Assembly (NCBI GenBank): GCA_963741625.1
Contig: CAVUIT010000019.1
Location: 186,001-250,000 of the forward strand
Origin: CAWBBA01 sp963741625
GTDB lineage: Bacteria > Desulfobacterota > Desulfomonilia > Desulfomonilales > Desulfomonilaceae
Direction of reading: 5' to 3'
Length of the DNA: 64,000 nucleotides
The translations under genes and the position numbers were made by a program. A model generated the notes under the pieces. It saw nothing but the letters and a program-made list of their open reading frames with translations. It had not been told where the DNA came from and did not search any database. Of this stretch, positions 1 through 8,600 are shown in pieces. Position 1 is the first letter of the stretch. Each line of letters begins with the position of its first letter.

Positions 1-67
1 ACGACGCGAGAATGCTGGCGAGGGTTAGCATGAGCGCAATGAACAATTTCCCATGTTTGGTATTCAT
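1..67 (-). CDS. Start of an exported protein, cut by the window edge
   Basis: Reading the minus strand from an ATG at 67, the 22 visible codons give Met-Asn-Thr-Lys-His-Gly-Lys followed by a hydrophobic stretch (LFIALMLTLASILAS), the shape of an N-terminal signal peptide. A GAGGAG ribosome-binding site lies just upstream and overlaps the end of the hydrolase gene, so the two are probably cotranscribed. The body of the protein is outside the window, so no function can be assigned. Confidence 0.6.
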   Translation of the reverse strand, partial: MNTKHGKLFIALMLTLASILAS

Positions 68-79
68 GGAACCAGCTCC

Positions 80-1105
80 TCAATGCAGTGCCTTGCCGAA
101 GAATTCCCTCAGCTTTTCAACCGCCGGGGTCACGTATTGGGGTTTGTCGTACAAGTCGATATGCGACGCTCCGGGAATGACAAACAACTCTTTCGGTTCT
201 TTTGCCTTTTCATATGCATCCTGGCTGAAATAGATTGTGTCAGCCCTGGAACCTGCGACCATAAGGATCGGACGAGGCGAAATGGTTTCAATCTGCTCGA
301 AGGGAAAGAACGCCATCTGCAGACCGAGGCTTGTGAACATGTAGCGATTGGGCGAGTTTGGATGCTGAGCTCTCGGCGTACGGTAATACTCATACCCCTC
401 GCGATAGAGTGCCGGCGTCTTGTCTGTGAACTGGTCAGCCGAATCGGGCACAACCGGGACAAACAGGACAGGTTCGCCACGGGATTCCCTTGTGCGTTGT
501 TTGCCGACCTCTGCTAATCGCTTCATGCGTTCTTCATAGGAAATGGTACCGCCGACTCCTTCTCTGCGCGCCCTCCCCAAATCAAAGACGCTGACTCCGG
601 CAACCGCCTTGATACGCAGTTCGGTCTGAGCCGCGTTGATCGTGTAGGCCCCGCCGGTGCAGATTCCCAACGCACCAATACGGTTTTCATCCACTTGGGG
701 AATATTGCTGAGATAGTCCACAGCGCTGCGGATGTCTTCAACACGGGTGGCAGGAATTTCTATCAAGCGAGGTTCTCCGCCACTTTCCCCCTGATGAGCG
801 GCATCATAGGCGAGGGTGACGAATCCCTGTTCAGCGAGCTTCTGCGCGTACAAACCAGCGGTCTGCTCTTTGACGCCGCCAAAGGGGTGAACGACGACTA
901 TTGCCGCATACTTCTTGCTCTTATCGAAGTTGGCGGGCGTATACACATTCCCGACCACGGTAATGTTTTTGTTTGGGAATGAAACTTTTTGGACAGAGAC
1001 GCCCTGCATTTTGTCATCCATACTTTTAGCCTCCGGAATTTGAAGAAGCCCACATAGTGAGAAGACAATTCCAACCAATAGTATGTATTTTCGACTTAAC
1101 ATCAC
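80..1105 (-). CDS. Exported alpha/beta hydrolase (YcjY / dienelactone hydrolase-like)
   Basis: The 341-residue product begins with a signal peptide (about residues 1-28). The alpha/beta-hydrolase core follows, with the VVVVHPFGG oxyanion-side strand and the nucleophile elbow GICTGG. The nucleophile position is therefore Cys rather than Ser, as in dienelactone-hydrolase relatives. A late Asp (MVAGSRADTI) and the His in PGASHIDLY complete a plausible triad. Substrate is not predictable. GTG at 1105 or ATG at 1102 both fit the AAAGG site just upstream; the ATG is equally good. It precedes another exported protein at the window edge and follows a broken aldo/keto reductase on the same strand. Confidence 0.85.
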   Translation of the reverse strand: MMLSRKYILLVGIVFSLCGLLQIPEAKSMDDKMQGVSVQKVSFPNKNITVVGNVYTPANFDKSKKYAAIVVVHPFGGVKEQTAGLYAQKLAEQGFVTLAYDAAHQGESGGEPRLIEIPATRVEDIRSAVDYLSNIPQVDENRIGALGICTGGAYTINAAQTELRIKAVAGVSVFDLGRARREGVGGTISYEERMKRLAEVGKQRTRESRGEPVLFVPVVPDSADQFTDKTPALYREGYEYYRTPRAQHPNSPNRYMFTSLGLQMAFFPFEQIETISPRPILMVAGSRADTIYFSQDAYEKAKEPKELFVIPGASHIDLYDKPQYVTPAVEKLREFFGKALH

Positions 1106-1140
1106 GGTTACCTTTCCCTTTTCTGTCTGAGGACGGCCGC

Positions 1141-2130
1141 TCAGCGACCGGTCATTTGCTCCAGGTTTTCGGGGTACCGAGCCCCTTGCACCGTGATCTT
1201 TGAGGCGGCGCTATCGATCTCACGAAGATCGTCGGACGTAAGTTCGACTGCAACTGCGCCGATGTTCTCGTCCAGGCGTTCCACCTTCCGGGTGCCCGGG
1301 ATTGGAACAATCCACGGTTTCTGGGCAAGCAACCAAGCGAGAGCTATCTGAGCAGGTGTGGCCTTCTTCTGTTCTGCGATCTTGCGAAGCACATCAACCA
1401 AGGCCTGATTCGCCTTCCGAGCCTCCGGAGTGAAGCGAGGGACGATGTTGCGGAAGTCCGAACTGTCGAACGTAGTGTTTTCGTCGATCTTTCCCGTGAG
1501 GAAGCCCTTACCAAGAGGGCTGTAGGGAACGAGCCCGATTCCGAGTTCCTCGAGTGTCGGTATCAGCTCCTTTTCAGGGTCGTCTCCACCATAGCGAGTA
1601 TTCGCTCTGGACCGCAGTGACCGGCTGAACTGCGTGTGCACGACGGATCGTTTGCACTCCCGGTTCAGAAAGACCGAAGTGCTTAACCTTACCTTGCTGA
1701 ATCAGGTCCTTCACCGCTCCCGCCACCTCTTCGATCGGCACATCCGGGTCGACTCGGTGCTGATAGAACAAGTCTATGGCATCAACCTTGAGACGCTTGA
1801 GCGATCCCTCAGCAACCTGCTTGATGCGTTCTGGCCGGCTATTGAGAGGCGCTGGAAAGGTCCGGGATCGAGGTCGAACCCGAACTTCGTGGCAATCACC
1901 ACTTGCCCGCGGAACGGAGAGAGAGCCTCGCCCACGAGTTCTTCGTTCGTGAACGGGCCGTAAACCTCGGCGGTATCGAAGAATGTTACGCCGCGTTCGA
2001 CGGCTGCACGAATCACTGAGATCATCTCCTGCTTGTCTCCAGCCGGACCGTAACCAAAGCTCATTCCCATGCAGCCCAGCCCGATAGCCGAAACTTCCAG
2101 GCCGCTTTTTCCCAATTTACGTTTTTGCAT
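1141..2130 (-). pseudogene. Aldo/keto reductase, broken by two frameshifts
   Basis: Three consecutive frames add up to one complete aldo/keto reductase of about 330 residues. The N-terminal part runs from ATG 2130 (KRKLGKSGLEVSAIGLGCMG, then the catalytic DTAEVYG). The middle part carries LNSRPERIKQ and FYQHRVDP with the catalytic-type His, and the C-terminal part carries VPYSPLGKGFLTG and the NADPH-binding VPIPGTRK. The frame changes near 1850 and again near 1583, where one extra C in TGGAGACGACCC explains the shift (LWWRDPEKE would be restored). The family normally reduces carbonyls with NADPH. As sequenced it cannot give a full-length enzyme; a sequencing indel is the alternative explanation. 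Confidence 0.85.
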
Positions 2131-2332
2131 TTTTGTCTCTCTCACATTTCTTTTTTTTAGCTGTTTAGGGCCGAACCGCTTCGTACCGTCTAGCGCCCAG
2201 TTTTCATGCTGCTCCCCGTGATAAGCCATCTGGTGCTCATGTTCACTCTCCTTCAGGACGGCCGCGGACATCGCGGGAATGTATTTATTATATGGCCAGC
2301 GTGGGGAAATGTTTGCCTAAAGCTCCGAACTT

Positions 2333-2635
2333 TTGACACGATCCTATCAATGTATATTGGACTTCCCTCGCTATGGAACCCCGCACCTGCTTCTGAACCA
2401 ACGGAAAGAGCGCATCGTAGCCCGACACTACGGTGTCATCTCTCCATTTGACTTCCAAAGCTGTATTGAGGCCGGGTTGAAGTCAGGGCTCGCGCAGGAA
2501 TCTAATGTGAAGTTGTCGGGGCGGAGCGGCGCTGGAGCGCTTTTTGTGGGAATCGCCTTAAATGTTGCAGCCATTGAGATGGGGTATTTGAAAGGGGCTT
2601 CCAAAGCCGTTGGTTATGAGGTTTGCCGCCTGTGA
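2333..2635 (+). CDS. Hypothetical protein, possible
   Basis: This 100-codon frame can only start at TTG 2333 or a nearby TTG and has no clear ribosome-binding site. Its second half is protein-like, with a Gly/Ala-rich stretch (GRSGAGALFVGIALNVAAIE) and two Cys. It ends in TGA immediately before, and in the same frame as, the next gene. I do not recognise a family. It could be a short real gene or the residue of a longer one. The region 2131-2332 upstream holds no convincing gene. Confidence 0.35.
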   Translation: MTRSYQCILDFPRYGTPHLLLNQRKERIVARHYGVISPFDFQSCIEAGLKSGLAQESNVKLSGRSGAGALFVGIALNVAAIEMGYLKGASKAVGYEVCRL

Positions 2636-2671
2636 TTGACTTCAAAGGGCTGTTTGTGTTTTCTGTTAGCC

Positions 2672-3490
2672 ATGGCTCATGTGATTATTTTTCCCGATCA
2701 GGCCTCATTTGAAAATAGCCTGAAGTTCATCGAGTCGGTTGGAACAACCGCGGATGTGGTTCAACCTCCGGAATTCTGTCTTGGTCTGGTGGCCCCTACA
2801 ATAGTGGTTACCGGCAGATCGGAGTCACTGGCCCGCGAGCTTGAGCAAGCGGGTGTGGCGATAAGCGGAGTAATTCCCTATAACCCGTTTAGCGGTGAGA
2901 TACTGAAAGCCTCTCGGCCGGCCGAGAAATGGACACAAGTCCTGGGGAGACTTACCGTTTCAATTGTTCGGCCAAGTCTCACAGATCCCATCAGGTTAAG
3001 AGTCGAGGTGATTCCAGAGAGAAATTTAGCTCCCATGATACCGTTGATGGCAAGACTGATAAGGGGCGGTTCCTATAGATTTGAAATTCCGGTTCTAGCG
3101 TTTGAGGAGGAGCATCGCTTTCTGGCAATTTCGTCGGACCGAATTGTGATTTGCCGGGCGGACGACCTATTGGACGCGTGGACGATGCTGCGCTCTTTCG
3201 TCGATCTAGCGATTTCAGCCTGGGACCTGCGCTCTAAGATCGAACCCGAAAAAGAACGCCGCCAAGGAATCGGAGCCATCGAAATCTTCAAGCGACTCCC
3301 GTCCACCGACTGCGGCCGCTGCGGGAAACTAAACTGCATGGAATTCGCTAGCGGGCTCTTCATTGGGAAGTTCAGGATCGATCAATGTGCTCCTCTAATG
3401 GAGGAGCGTTGGCGCTCGCGACGGGAATCAGTCCAGTGGCTGATGCAGGCGATAGGACTCAATGGAGACGCCGGCGATTCTTACGCGTAA
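2672..3490 (+). CDS. Protein with a C-terminal 4Fe-4S cluster domain of the corrinoid/CO-dehydrogenase type
   Basis: The C-terminal quarter carries TDCGRCGKLNCMEFASGL plus a later Cys (DQCAPL), the Cys-x2-Cys-x4-Cys-x(n)-Cys arrangement of the small 4Fe-4S domain found in acetyl-CoA synthase corrinoid subunits and related proteins. The N-terminal half (MAHVIIFPDQ onward) has no motif I can name firmly; its opening resembles short DUF3343-like sulfur/selenium-carrier sequences only loosely. The start is uncertain: ATG 2672 begins a sensible sequence but lacks a good ribosome-binding site, and an in-frame TTG at 2636 would add 12 residues. It ends 24 bases from the convergent ABC gene. A redox or electron-transfer role is inferred from the cluster only. 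Confidence 0.65.
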   Translation: MAHVIIFPDQASFENSLKFIESVGTTADVVQPPEFCLGLVAPTIVVTGRSESLARELEQAGVAISGVIPYNPFSGEILKASRPAEKWTQVLGRLTVSIVRPSLTDPIRLRVEVIPERNLAPMIPLMARLIRGGSYRFEIPVLAFEEEHRFLAISSDRIVICRADDLLDAWTMLRSFVDLAISAWDLRSKIEPEKERRQGIGAIEIFKRLPSTDCGRCGKLNCMEFASGLFIGKFRIDQCAPLMEERWRSRRESVQWLMQAIGLNGDAGDSYA

Positions 3491-3514
3491 TGGTTCACAG
3501 CGGAGATCGAGACT

Positions 3515-4582
3515 TCAGGTGGCAGACCGGGTTGCACCGGACATCATGGCTTCCAGCTCTTTTTCCGGGAACGCGGGGGCCCGGACGTGGCAAGCAGCGC
3601 TGTGGCCTCCCCCGACATCATGGAGGGGCGGCACCACTACCGTGCACACGGGGATTCTCAACCAGCAACGGGGGTGGAAGCGGCAGCCTGCGGGCGGATC
3701 GATTGGACTGGGAACATCCCCCTCCAGGATGATCCTTTTTCGTCTCGCTTTCGGATCGGGAATAGGCACCGCACTCAGTAATGCTTCGGCATACGGGTGC
3801 AGCGGTCGTTCGTAGATGTCCTCTTTCGATCCTATCTCCACAATCTTCCCGAGGTACATCACCGCAACCCGGTCTGAGATATGCTCCACCACAGAGAGAT
3901 CATGCGAAATGAAGAGGTAGGTCAGGCCGTATTTATCTTGCAAGTCCTCCATAAGGTTCAACACCTGTGAGCGGATCGAGACATCCAAGGCTGATACAGG
4001 CTCGTCCGCGATGATCAGGCTGGGATTCAGGGCCAGCGCTCGCGCGATTCCGATTCGCTGCCTCTGACCGCCGGAGAACTCGTGTGGGTACCGTTTCAAA
4101 TACTCGGGCCTTAGACCTACATCGTCCATCAGGGCCAGGACCTTCTCCCGTCGTTGGGAACGGGTTCCTATCCGATGAATGATCAAAGGCTCCATGATAA
4201 TGCTCTCTATTGTTCTTCGCGGGTTCAACGAGGAATATGGGTCCTGAAAGATGACCTGCATCCTGCGTCGGACCTGCTTCATCTCGGCGCTCCCCGCAAA
4301 GCTTATATCCTGTCCCTCGAAGAGAACTCGCCCTGATGTCGGCTTTTCCAGCCTCAGAATGAGCCTTCCCAGCGTGGTCTTGCCGCATCCGGACTCCCCC
4401 ACCAACCCCAGTGTTTCGCCCCCGCAAATTTCCAGGTCAACGCCGTCCACAGCGTGAACCTGGAGGTCTTCCCGCTGAAAGAATCCTCCTTTCACCGGGA
4501 AATACTTCACCAGGCTCTCCACTTCAACCAGCGGTTCGCACGATGAGTTTAATGATTGGTACTGCACAACAGATGCGGTCAT
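3515..4582 (-). CDS. Oligopeptide/dipeptide ABC transporter ATP-binding protein (OppF/DppF type)
   Basis: The 355-residue ATPase shows Walker A GESGCGKTT (about 62-70), signature FSGGQRQRIGIARAL, Walker B LIIADEP and the switch His in LFISHDLSV. It ends with the oligopeptide-transporter C-terminal extension (RFHPRCW). In the family it energises uptake of peptides or nickel together with a second ATPase (OppD), two permeases and a binding protein. None of those partners is present: upstream is a repeat region and downstream a convergent gene. It may serve a transporter encoded elsewhere or be the last gene left from an operon. ATG 4582 is used; a longer reading frame is not available. Confidence 0.9.
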   Translation of the reverse strand: MTASVVQYQSLNSSCEPLVEVESLVKYFPVKGGFFQREDLQVHAVDGVDLEICGGETLGLVGESGCGKTTLGRLILRLEKPTSGRVLFEGQDISFAGSAEMKQVRRRMQVIFQDPYSSLNPRRTIESIIMEPLIIHRIGTRSQRREKVLALMDDVGLRPEYLKRYPHEFSGGQRQRIGIARALALNPSLIIADEPVSALDVSIRSQVLNLMEDLQDKYGLTYLFISHDLSVVEHISDRVAVMYLGKIVEIGSKEDIYERPLHPYAEALLSAVPIPDPKARRKRIILEGDVPSPIDPPAGCRFHPRCWLRIPVCTVVVPPLHDVGGGHSAACHVRAPAFPEKELEAMMSGATRSAT

Positions 4583-4666
4583 AAAGGATCCCTAGTGTTG
4601 TCGGCCGCTGAATTCTCGGTGCCGACTTAGTGCAACCTTTCCCACGAATTGTGCCATTTGCACTGT

Positions 4667-4737
4667 GGGACCGTTCTGCGCGGGACGCGGGATTGCCGGT
4701 CCCTCGCCCTTGCCGCTGACCGGCAATATCTCGGTCC
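4667..4737. repeat. Dispersed-repeat fragment with inverted repeat
   Basis: ATTGCCGGTC (4692-4701) is repeated in inverted form as GACCGGCAAT (4718-4727). The flanking GGACCG..GCGGGACGCGGGATTGCCGGTC resembles the stretch near 19348-19382 (GGACCGTCCCGTGCGGAACGCGGAATTGCCGGTC). It looks like one member of a dispersed intergenic repeat. No gene is visible in the surrounding 4583-4887. Confidence 0.5.
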
Positions 4738-4887
4738 TATTGCATGGGACGGATGGCTCTTGATTTGTTCTCCGCGCCTGAAGCATTGCCCTGCCGGCTT
4801 GTTTGCTGCCGTCGAAGCCTTGGCTCTTCGGTAGCTCTGTGTTATACGGTCCAAGACCAACAAAGTCAATTCCGAGGTAATGATTTG

Positions 4888-5769
4888 GTGACGGTTCTTC
4901 CGATTCTCGGGCTCGTGCCCGGACTGCTTTGGTTGTGGTATTTCCACCGGAAGGCCCGCCTCAATTCGAGGTCATTCGCGAACGTGGCTCGCGTGTTCGT
5001 CTGGGGATGCGCATGTACCATTCCCACATTCATTGTAGAGAATGTCACCGGGGCGGGACTGCATCAGGAAAACCTCGTCCGCTCTGCAGAGGTGAGCTTT
5101 TTGCTCATCGGCCCCATCGAGGAGTTCTTCAAGCTCGTCGCAGTATGGATTTCCATCTACCGGAGGAGCGATTTCCAGGAGCCCATTGACGGCATCGTAT
5201 ATGCCGCGACAGCCGCTCTAGGCTTTGCCTCCGTGGAGAACACGATATATATGGGGCTTCTCGGGCCGGCCATTGTCGTACCGAGGGCACTGTTCGCGAC
5301 TCCGGCTCACGTAATGTTTGCGTCAATGTGGGGCTATTCGATGGGGCTGGCGCGTTTCCGGCGGGAGGGGGAGCTTTTGACTATAACAAGGGGATTCCTC
5401 ATAGCTGCCTCCTTGCATGGGTTCTACAATTTTCTGGTCGCAGTGTATCCGGGGACTGCTATGCTTTCCCTGATCCCCCTGATGGCGTTCATGGGCTGGC
5501 TCATGAACCATAGGATTCAGGAATTTCGCAAGAAATATCCGTTTCCGTCTCTGGGGGAAGGAGCACTGATTTCTTGCCCCAACTGCGGAGCTTACACTCT
5601 GGAAAGTTCTGACAGGTGCGGCCGATGTGGATTCGCTGTTCCGCTCCTGGAAACAGACGCTCCCAGATTTTGCGGACACTGCAGAGCCCTACTGGATCCG
5701 TGCCGCGAAACTTGCGCCAGATGTGGAGAACCAGCAGGTCTTGCCAAGCTTTGTCCTCCGGCCACATAA
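4888..5769 (+). CDS. PrsW-like intramembrane protease with C-terminal zinc ribbons
   Basis: Multiple hydrophobic segments surround the PrsW/CPBP-type motifs PIEEFFK (EExxK, about 78-82) and GFASVEN (about 112-118), with His residues in the later helices (ATPAHVMF, ASLHGFYNF). The family are membrane-embedded glutamic/metal-type proteases, the model member cleaving an anti-sigma factor. The last 60 residues add two zinc-ribbon-like modules (CPNCGAY..CGRCG and CGHCRALL..CARCG), which is not the minimal family form. GTG 4888 is chosen because GAGGT sits nine bases upstream; the open frame extends back to 4744 without a better start. The target is unknown. Confidence 0.75.
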   Translation: MTVLPILGLVPGLLWLWYFHRKARLNSRSFANVARVFVWGCACTIPTFIVENVTGAGLHQENLVRSAEVSFLLIGPIEEFFKLVAVWISIYRRSDFQEPIDGIVYAATAALGFASVENTIYMGLLGPAIVVPRALFATPAHVMFASMWGYSMGLARFRREGELLTITRGFLIAASLHGFYNFLVAVYPGTAMLSLIPLMAFMGWLMNHRIQEFRKKYPFPSLGEGALISCPNCGAYTLESSDRCGRCGFAVPLLETDAPRFCGHCRALLDPCRETCARCGEPAGLAKLCPPAT

Positions 5770-6490
5770 GCTGTCGAGGGCGGCCCATGCACTGTGTCGA
5801 GGACATGGGCGGGGCCTCTTGTCAGAGAATGAGACTTGGGTTATTATTACGGGTGCAAGAAGATTTTCAACAAGCACTCCAAAAGGAACTGAAGAGGCCG
5901 TTTCCATTTGTGTTCCGGCACGCAGTTCCTTTTTTCTCTGCTCTCCCGGCCGACGCCGAACTTGGCGAAAAAACGGCAGTTTTTCCAGTGAGAATTTGAG
6001 TGGCAGAGGGATCTTTTTTGCTTGACAAGTGACAAGAAAAAGCACAGATAAGTACGCTTAATTCGTCAGAAGGGGCCACGCCCCGGGACAGGCACATGAA
6101 CCGGAAAAACGCCTACATACTTTCTCCGCACCGTCCTTGCGGGGGAGACTACCTCTCCGGTCTCAAGGCTTGTACCTTTTCTCTTGTTTCCATTGACACA
6201 AAATCTGTTACTGGAGGGCTTGACCTGAGTGGGGAAACCAATGGTTTCCTCCTCGTAAGATTGAGACCCTGACCTCCACGGGCGAGGAAGCCGTCTTCCT
6301 CAAATATTTGACCGCGTGCACAGGGGAGGGGAGGACCCTGAAGGCTATTTGTTTATCGGTCAAAACTGAAGGCAGCGGAGGTGGGCCATGATCCCAGTCG
6401 ACAACGTGACGAAGACGGGTTGCTGGCCGCAAGTTTCCAGTAACGTATTTTTTCGAGAGGCAAACAGCCGACTCGGTACGGGGGATGACG
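5770..6490 (+). other. Non-coding stretch and speD leader with two hairpins
   Basis: No convincing gene occurs here. Within 250 bases of speD are two perfect hairpins: GGAAACC/GGTTTCC (6233-6249, three-base loop) and GAGGAAG/CTTCCTC (6284-6301, four-base loop). They could be parts of a structured 5' leader, but I do not recognise a riboswitch class. The first half (5770-6200) shows nothing I can name. Confidence 0.3.
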
Positions 6491-6850
6491 ATGAAAGCTT
6501 TGGGTATTCATCTTCTGATCGAGCTTTGGTCCTGTAACGGGCAAAAAATCGACAACCTTGATTACCTGGAAAGAATCATGTCCCAGGCCGCTGAGGTCGC
6601 AGGGGCTACTGTCTTGAAAACCGCGTTTCAAGATTTCAATCCTCAGGGCGTCTCCGGCGTAGTGGTTATCGCGGAGTCTCACCTGACAATCCATACGTGG
6701 CCGGAGCATGGCTACGCCGCTGTGGACATTTTCACGTGCGGTTCAAAAGTTAACCCGTGGAAGGCCGCGGGATTCCTCAGACAGGAACTCGAAGCGGGTG
6801 ACATGCAGGTTCGCGATTTCCAGCGTGGCATTCCGCGGAAAGCTGAATAG
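6491..6850 (+). CDS. speD: S-adenosylmethionine decarboxylase proenzyme
   Basis: The short prokaryotic form (119 residues) decarboxylates S-adenosylmethionine to supply the aminopropyl group for spermidine. The self-cleavage site is visible as AESHLTIHTWPEHG: cleavage between Glu62 and Ser63 makes the pyruvoyl group, His68 is the processing His and Cys83 (FTCG) the catalytic Cys. ATG 6491 is preferred over the in-frame ATG 6485, because the GGGGG run then lies six bases upstream. Genomic neighbours are not polyamine genes; mog follows 28 bases downstream. Confidence 0.95.
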   Translation: MKALGIHLLIELWSCNGQKIDNLDYLERIMSQAAEVAGATVLKTAFQDFNPQGVSGVVVIAESHLTIHTWPEHGYAAVDIFTCGSKVNPWKAAGFLRQELEAGDMQVRDFQRGIPRKAE

Positions 6851-6878
6851 CGCGAGGGCGATGCGGGGTTCGCCAAAC

Positions 6879-7364
6879 ATGTTGCGTACGGCAATCTTAA
6901 CCGTTAGCGATCGCGCCTCCCAGGGGCTGCGAAACGATGCGTCGGGGCCCAAACTGGTCGAAATGCTTCAATCGATCGGCATGGACGTCGCTTGGAGCGC
7001 GGTCGTGCCGGACGAAAAAGACGCGATCAGTCAGATGCTGATTTCATGGGCCGACGAAGGTGGCGCAGACCTGATCTTAACCACTGGTGGGACCGGTCTC
7101 TCGCCGCGAGACGTTACGCCTGAAGCGACTATGGCCGTGGTCCAGAGGCTTGTACCCGGAATGGCGGAAGCCATGCGACTGGCCAGTCTCCGGAAGACCC
7201 CTCATGCCATGATTTCTAGAGCTGTGGTCGGCGTTCGCGGCAAGACCTTGATCATCAATCTCCCTGGGAGTCCCAAAGGGGCACTGGAGAACCTGGACGC
7301 GGTTCTGCCGGCTCTGGAGCATGCAATCGCCAAGATCCAAGGAGATCCGTCAGAATGTGCTTAA
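6879..7364 (+). CDS. mog: Molybdopterin adenylyltransferase (MogA/MoaB family)
   Basis: The product shows the MoCF-biosynthesis fold motifs TTGGTGLSPRDVTPEAT and NLPGSPKGA with the opening ILTVSDRAS typical of Mog/MoaB. The family adenylylates molybdopterin before metal insertion in molybdenum/tungsten cofactor synthesis. ATG 6879 gives the canonical short N-terminus (MLRTAILTVSD) with GGGG ten bases upstream; ATG 6861 is possible. It lies just downstream of speD and upstream of a DciA-like gene on the same strand. Confidence 0.93.
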   Translation: MLRTAILTVSDRASQGLRNDASGPKLVEMLQSIGMDVAWSAVVPDEKDAISQMLISWADEGGADLILTTGGTGLSPRDVTPEATMAVVQRLVPGMAEAMRLASLRKTPHAMISRAVVGVRGKTLIINLPGSPKGALENLDAVLPALEHAIAKIQGDPSECA

Positions 7365-7425
7365 TCCATGAGGCACTTGCTCGACGCGAGGAAAGTCTTT
7401 CTGCTTTCGTTACAGGGCAGTTGCC

Positions 7426-7926
7426 ATGAAATACGAACGCCACAAGAAGCCGGTAGCAGCGGGCTCTGCCCTCAGAAGCGCTCTCAGCGGTCTAGGACTT
7501 CAGGCCGCACTTTCTCGTCACAACGTCATCCAATTGTGGCCTAAGATTGTGGAAGCCCCTGTGTCGAGCCACGCGCAAGCGGAAAAACTCGTTGGCTCCA
7601 CACTGTACGTGGTGGTTGACTCTTCCGTCTGGATGAACGAAATTTCCGCCATAAAGAACGTGCTCCTGGAAAAGATAAACTCATGCCTCCCGCCGCGTGT
7701 TGCCGCAATCACGGACATTCGTTTTCATCAGCGTTCTTGGGCTGGGACCAAAGCGCTTGAACCCCGCGGTTGCGTTCCGTCCCCACCCACTGACAAGGAT
7801 GTGAGAATGGTGCGTCAGGTCCTGGAGCCTGTCAGGGACGAACACCTCAAAGCGGTCCTGCAGCGGATCCTCGAAAAGGATCGGCAGCTAAAATGCCGTC
7901 GCCAGTCAGACCCTAAAACTGTTTGA
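7426..7926 (+). CDS. DciA-like (DUF721) protein
   Basis: The first 100 residues match the DUF721/DciA pattern: LWPKIVEAPVSSHAQAEKLVGSTLYVVVDSS followed by W-M-N-E and a KI-N terminal segment. DciA is the ancestral loader of replicative helicase DnaB in bacteria that lack DnaC/DnaI. The C-terminal 60 residues are charged and unassigned. AGGGCAG upstream of ATG 7426 is an acceptable ribosome-binding site. Assignment to DciA function is by family only. Confidence 0.75.
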   Translation: MKYERHKKPVAAGSALRSALSGLGLQAALSRHNVIQLWPKIVEAPVSSHAQAEKLVGSTLYVVVDSSVWMNEISAIKNVLLEKINSCLPPRVAAITDIRFHQRSWAGTKALEPRGCVPSPPTDKDVRMVRQVLEPVRDEHLKAVLQRILEKDRQLKCRRQSDPKTV

Positions 7927-7936
7927 ACCAACAGAC

Positions 7937-8527
7937 CTATCCTGGCGTCTCTATCTTCAGCTCATCAGAAGGAGTTGCCGGCGCTTCGGGCTCTTGTCTG
8001 ACAGGGATTCGCTGGCGGTAAGAATTCTTGGAGCGTTTTTTCGGGTCCTTGACAATTTGTGTTCCCGTGAGGGCCATTTCTGCGTCGGGAACCCTCACCA
8101 TACCTATACCTGCCGCTCCTCCCGCAAAAGGCAGCAGGAGCCATATCCTGTCTTTATCCCGCTTCTTTACCGGCAGGAGCTGCGATCCTCGTTCCGGGTA
8201 CCTCGGATCAAAAATGACAACCCCTTCGGCCGATAACTCCCATCGCCCTTCCGGGGGCCTGAAGAGATTGACCATTTTCATCGTGCCGTCCTTATTAAGG
8301 GACATGTGGGCATGGCCCTTGAATTGCCTGACCTTAGCCTTTTCCTTGTCGGTTATTCCCCAACGAAAGAACTCATCAGAAGACTTCCAGGTCCCGGCCA
8401 TGAAGTCGGCTGTAATACGCTCTTCGATACCCAGTAGTGCGAGAGGGGAAACCATCGCGCCGTCGCGGGGAACAACCCCGGACAGGAGCGGGATCAGCGC
8501 CAGAGCGAGCACCTGAAAGTTAAGCAC
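7937..8527 (-). CDS. Hypothetical exported protein
   Basis: GTG 8527 with TTTGGAG spaced six to seven bases gives a hydrophobic start (LNFQVLALALIPLLSGVV) that looks like a signal peptide. The body has a beta-rich lipocalin-like feel (AGTWKSSDEFFRWG, GHAHMSLNKDGTMKMVN, GRWELSAEGVVIFDP), which resembles small exported proteins that score a WxxS start and repeated Gly-turn strands. I cannot name a family. The C-terminus is Pro/Glu-rich. It converges with the DciA-like gene. Confidence 0.6.
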   Translation of the reverse strand: MLNFQVLALALIPLLSGVVPRDGAMVSPLALLGIEERITADFMAGTWKSSDEFFRWGITDKEKAKVRQFKGHAHMSLNKDGTMKMVNLFRPPEGRWELSAEGVVIFDPRYPERGSQLLPVKKRDKDRIWLLLPFAGGAAGIGMVRVPDAEMALTGTQIVKDPKKRSKNSYRQRIPVRQEPEAPATPSDELKIETPG

Positions 8528-8600
8528 AACGAACTCCAAACATAAATTAAAGGAGGACTATCTTTATCATGATTTTGCCTGGTACCCTCAATGGGCCTCT

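Noticed and set aside
2630..2680. A second in-frame TGA between two open frames at 2633, as a possible selenocysteine
   Set aside because: There is no homologous Cys position, no hairpin at the right distance, and the next gene has its own ATG at 2672.
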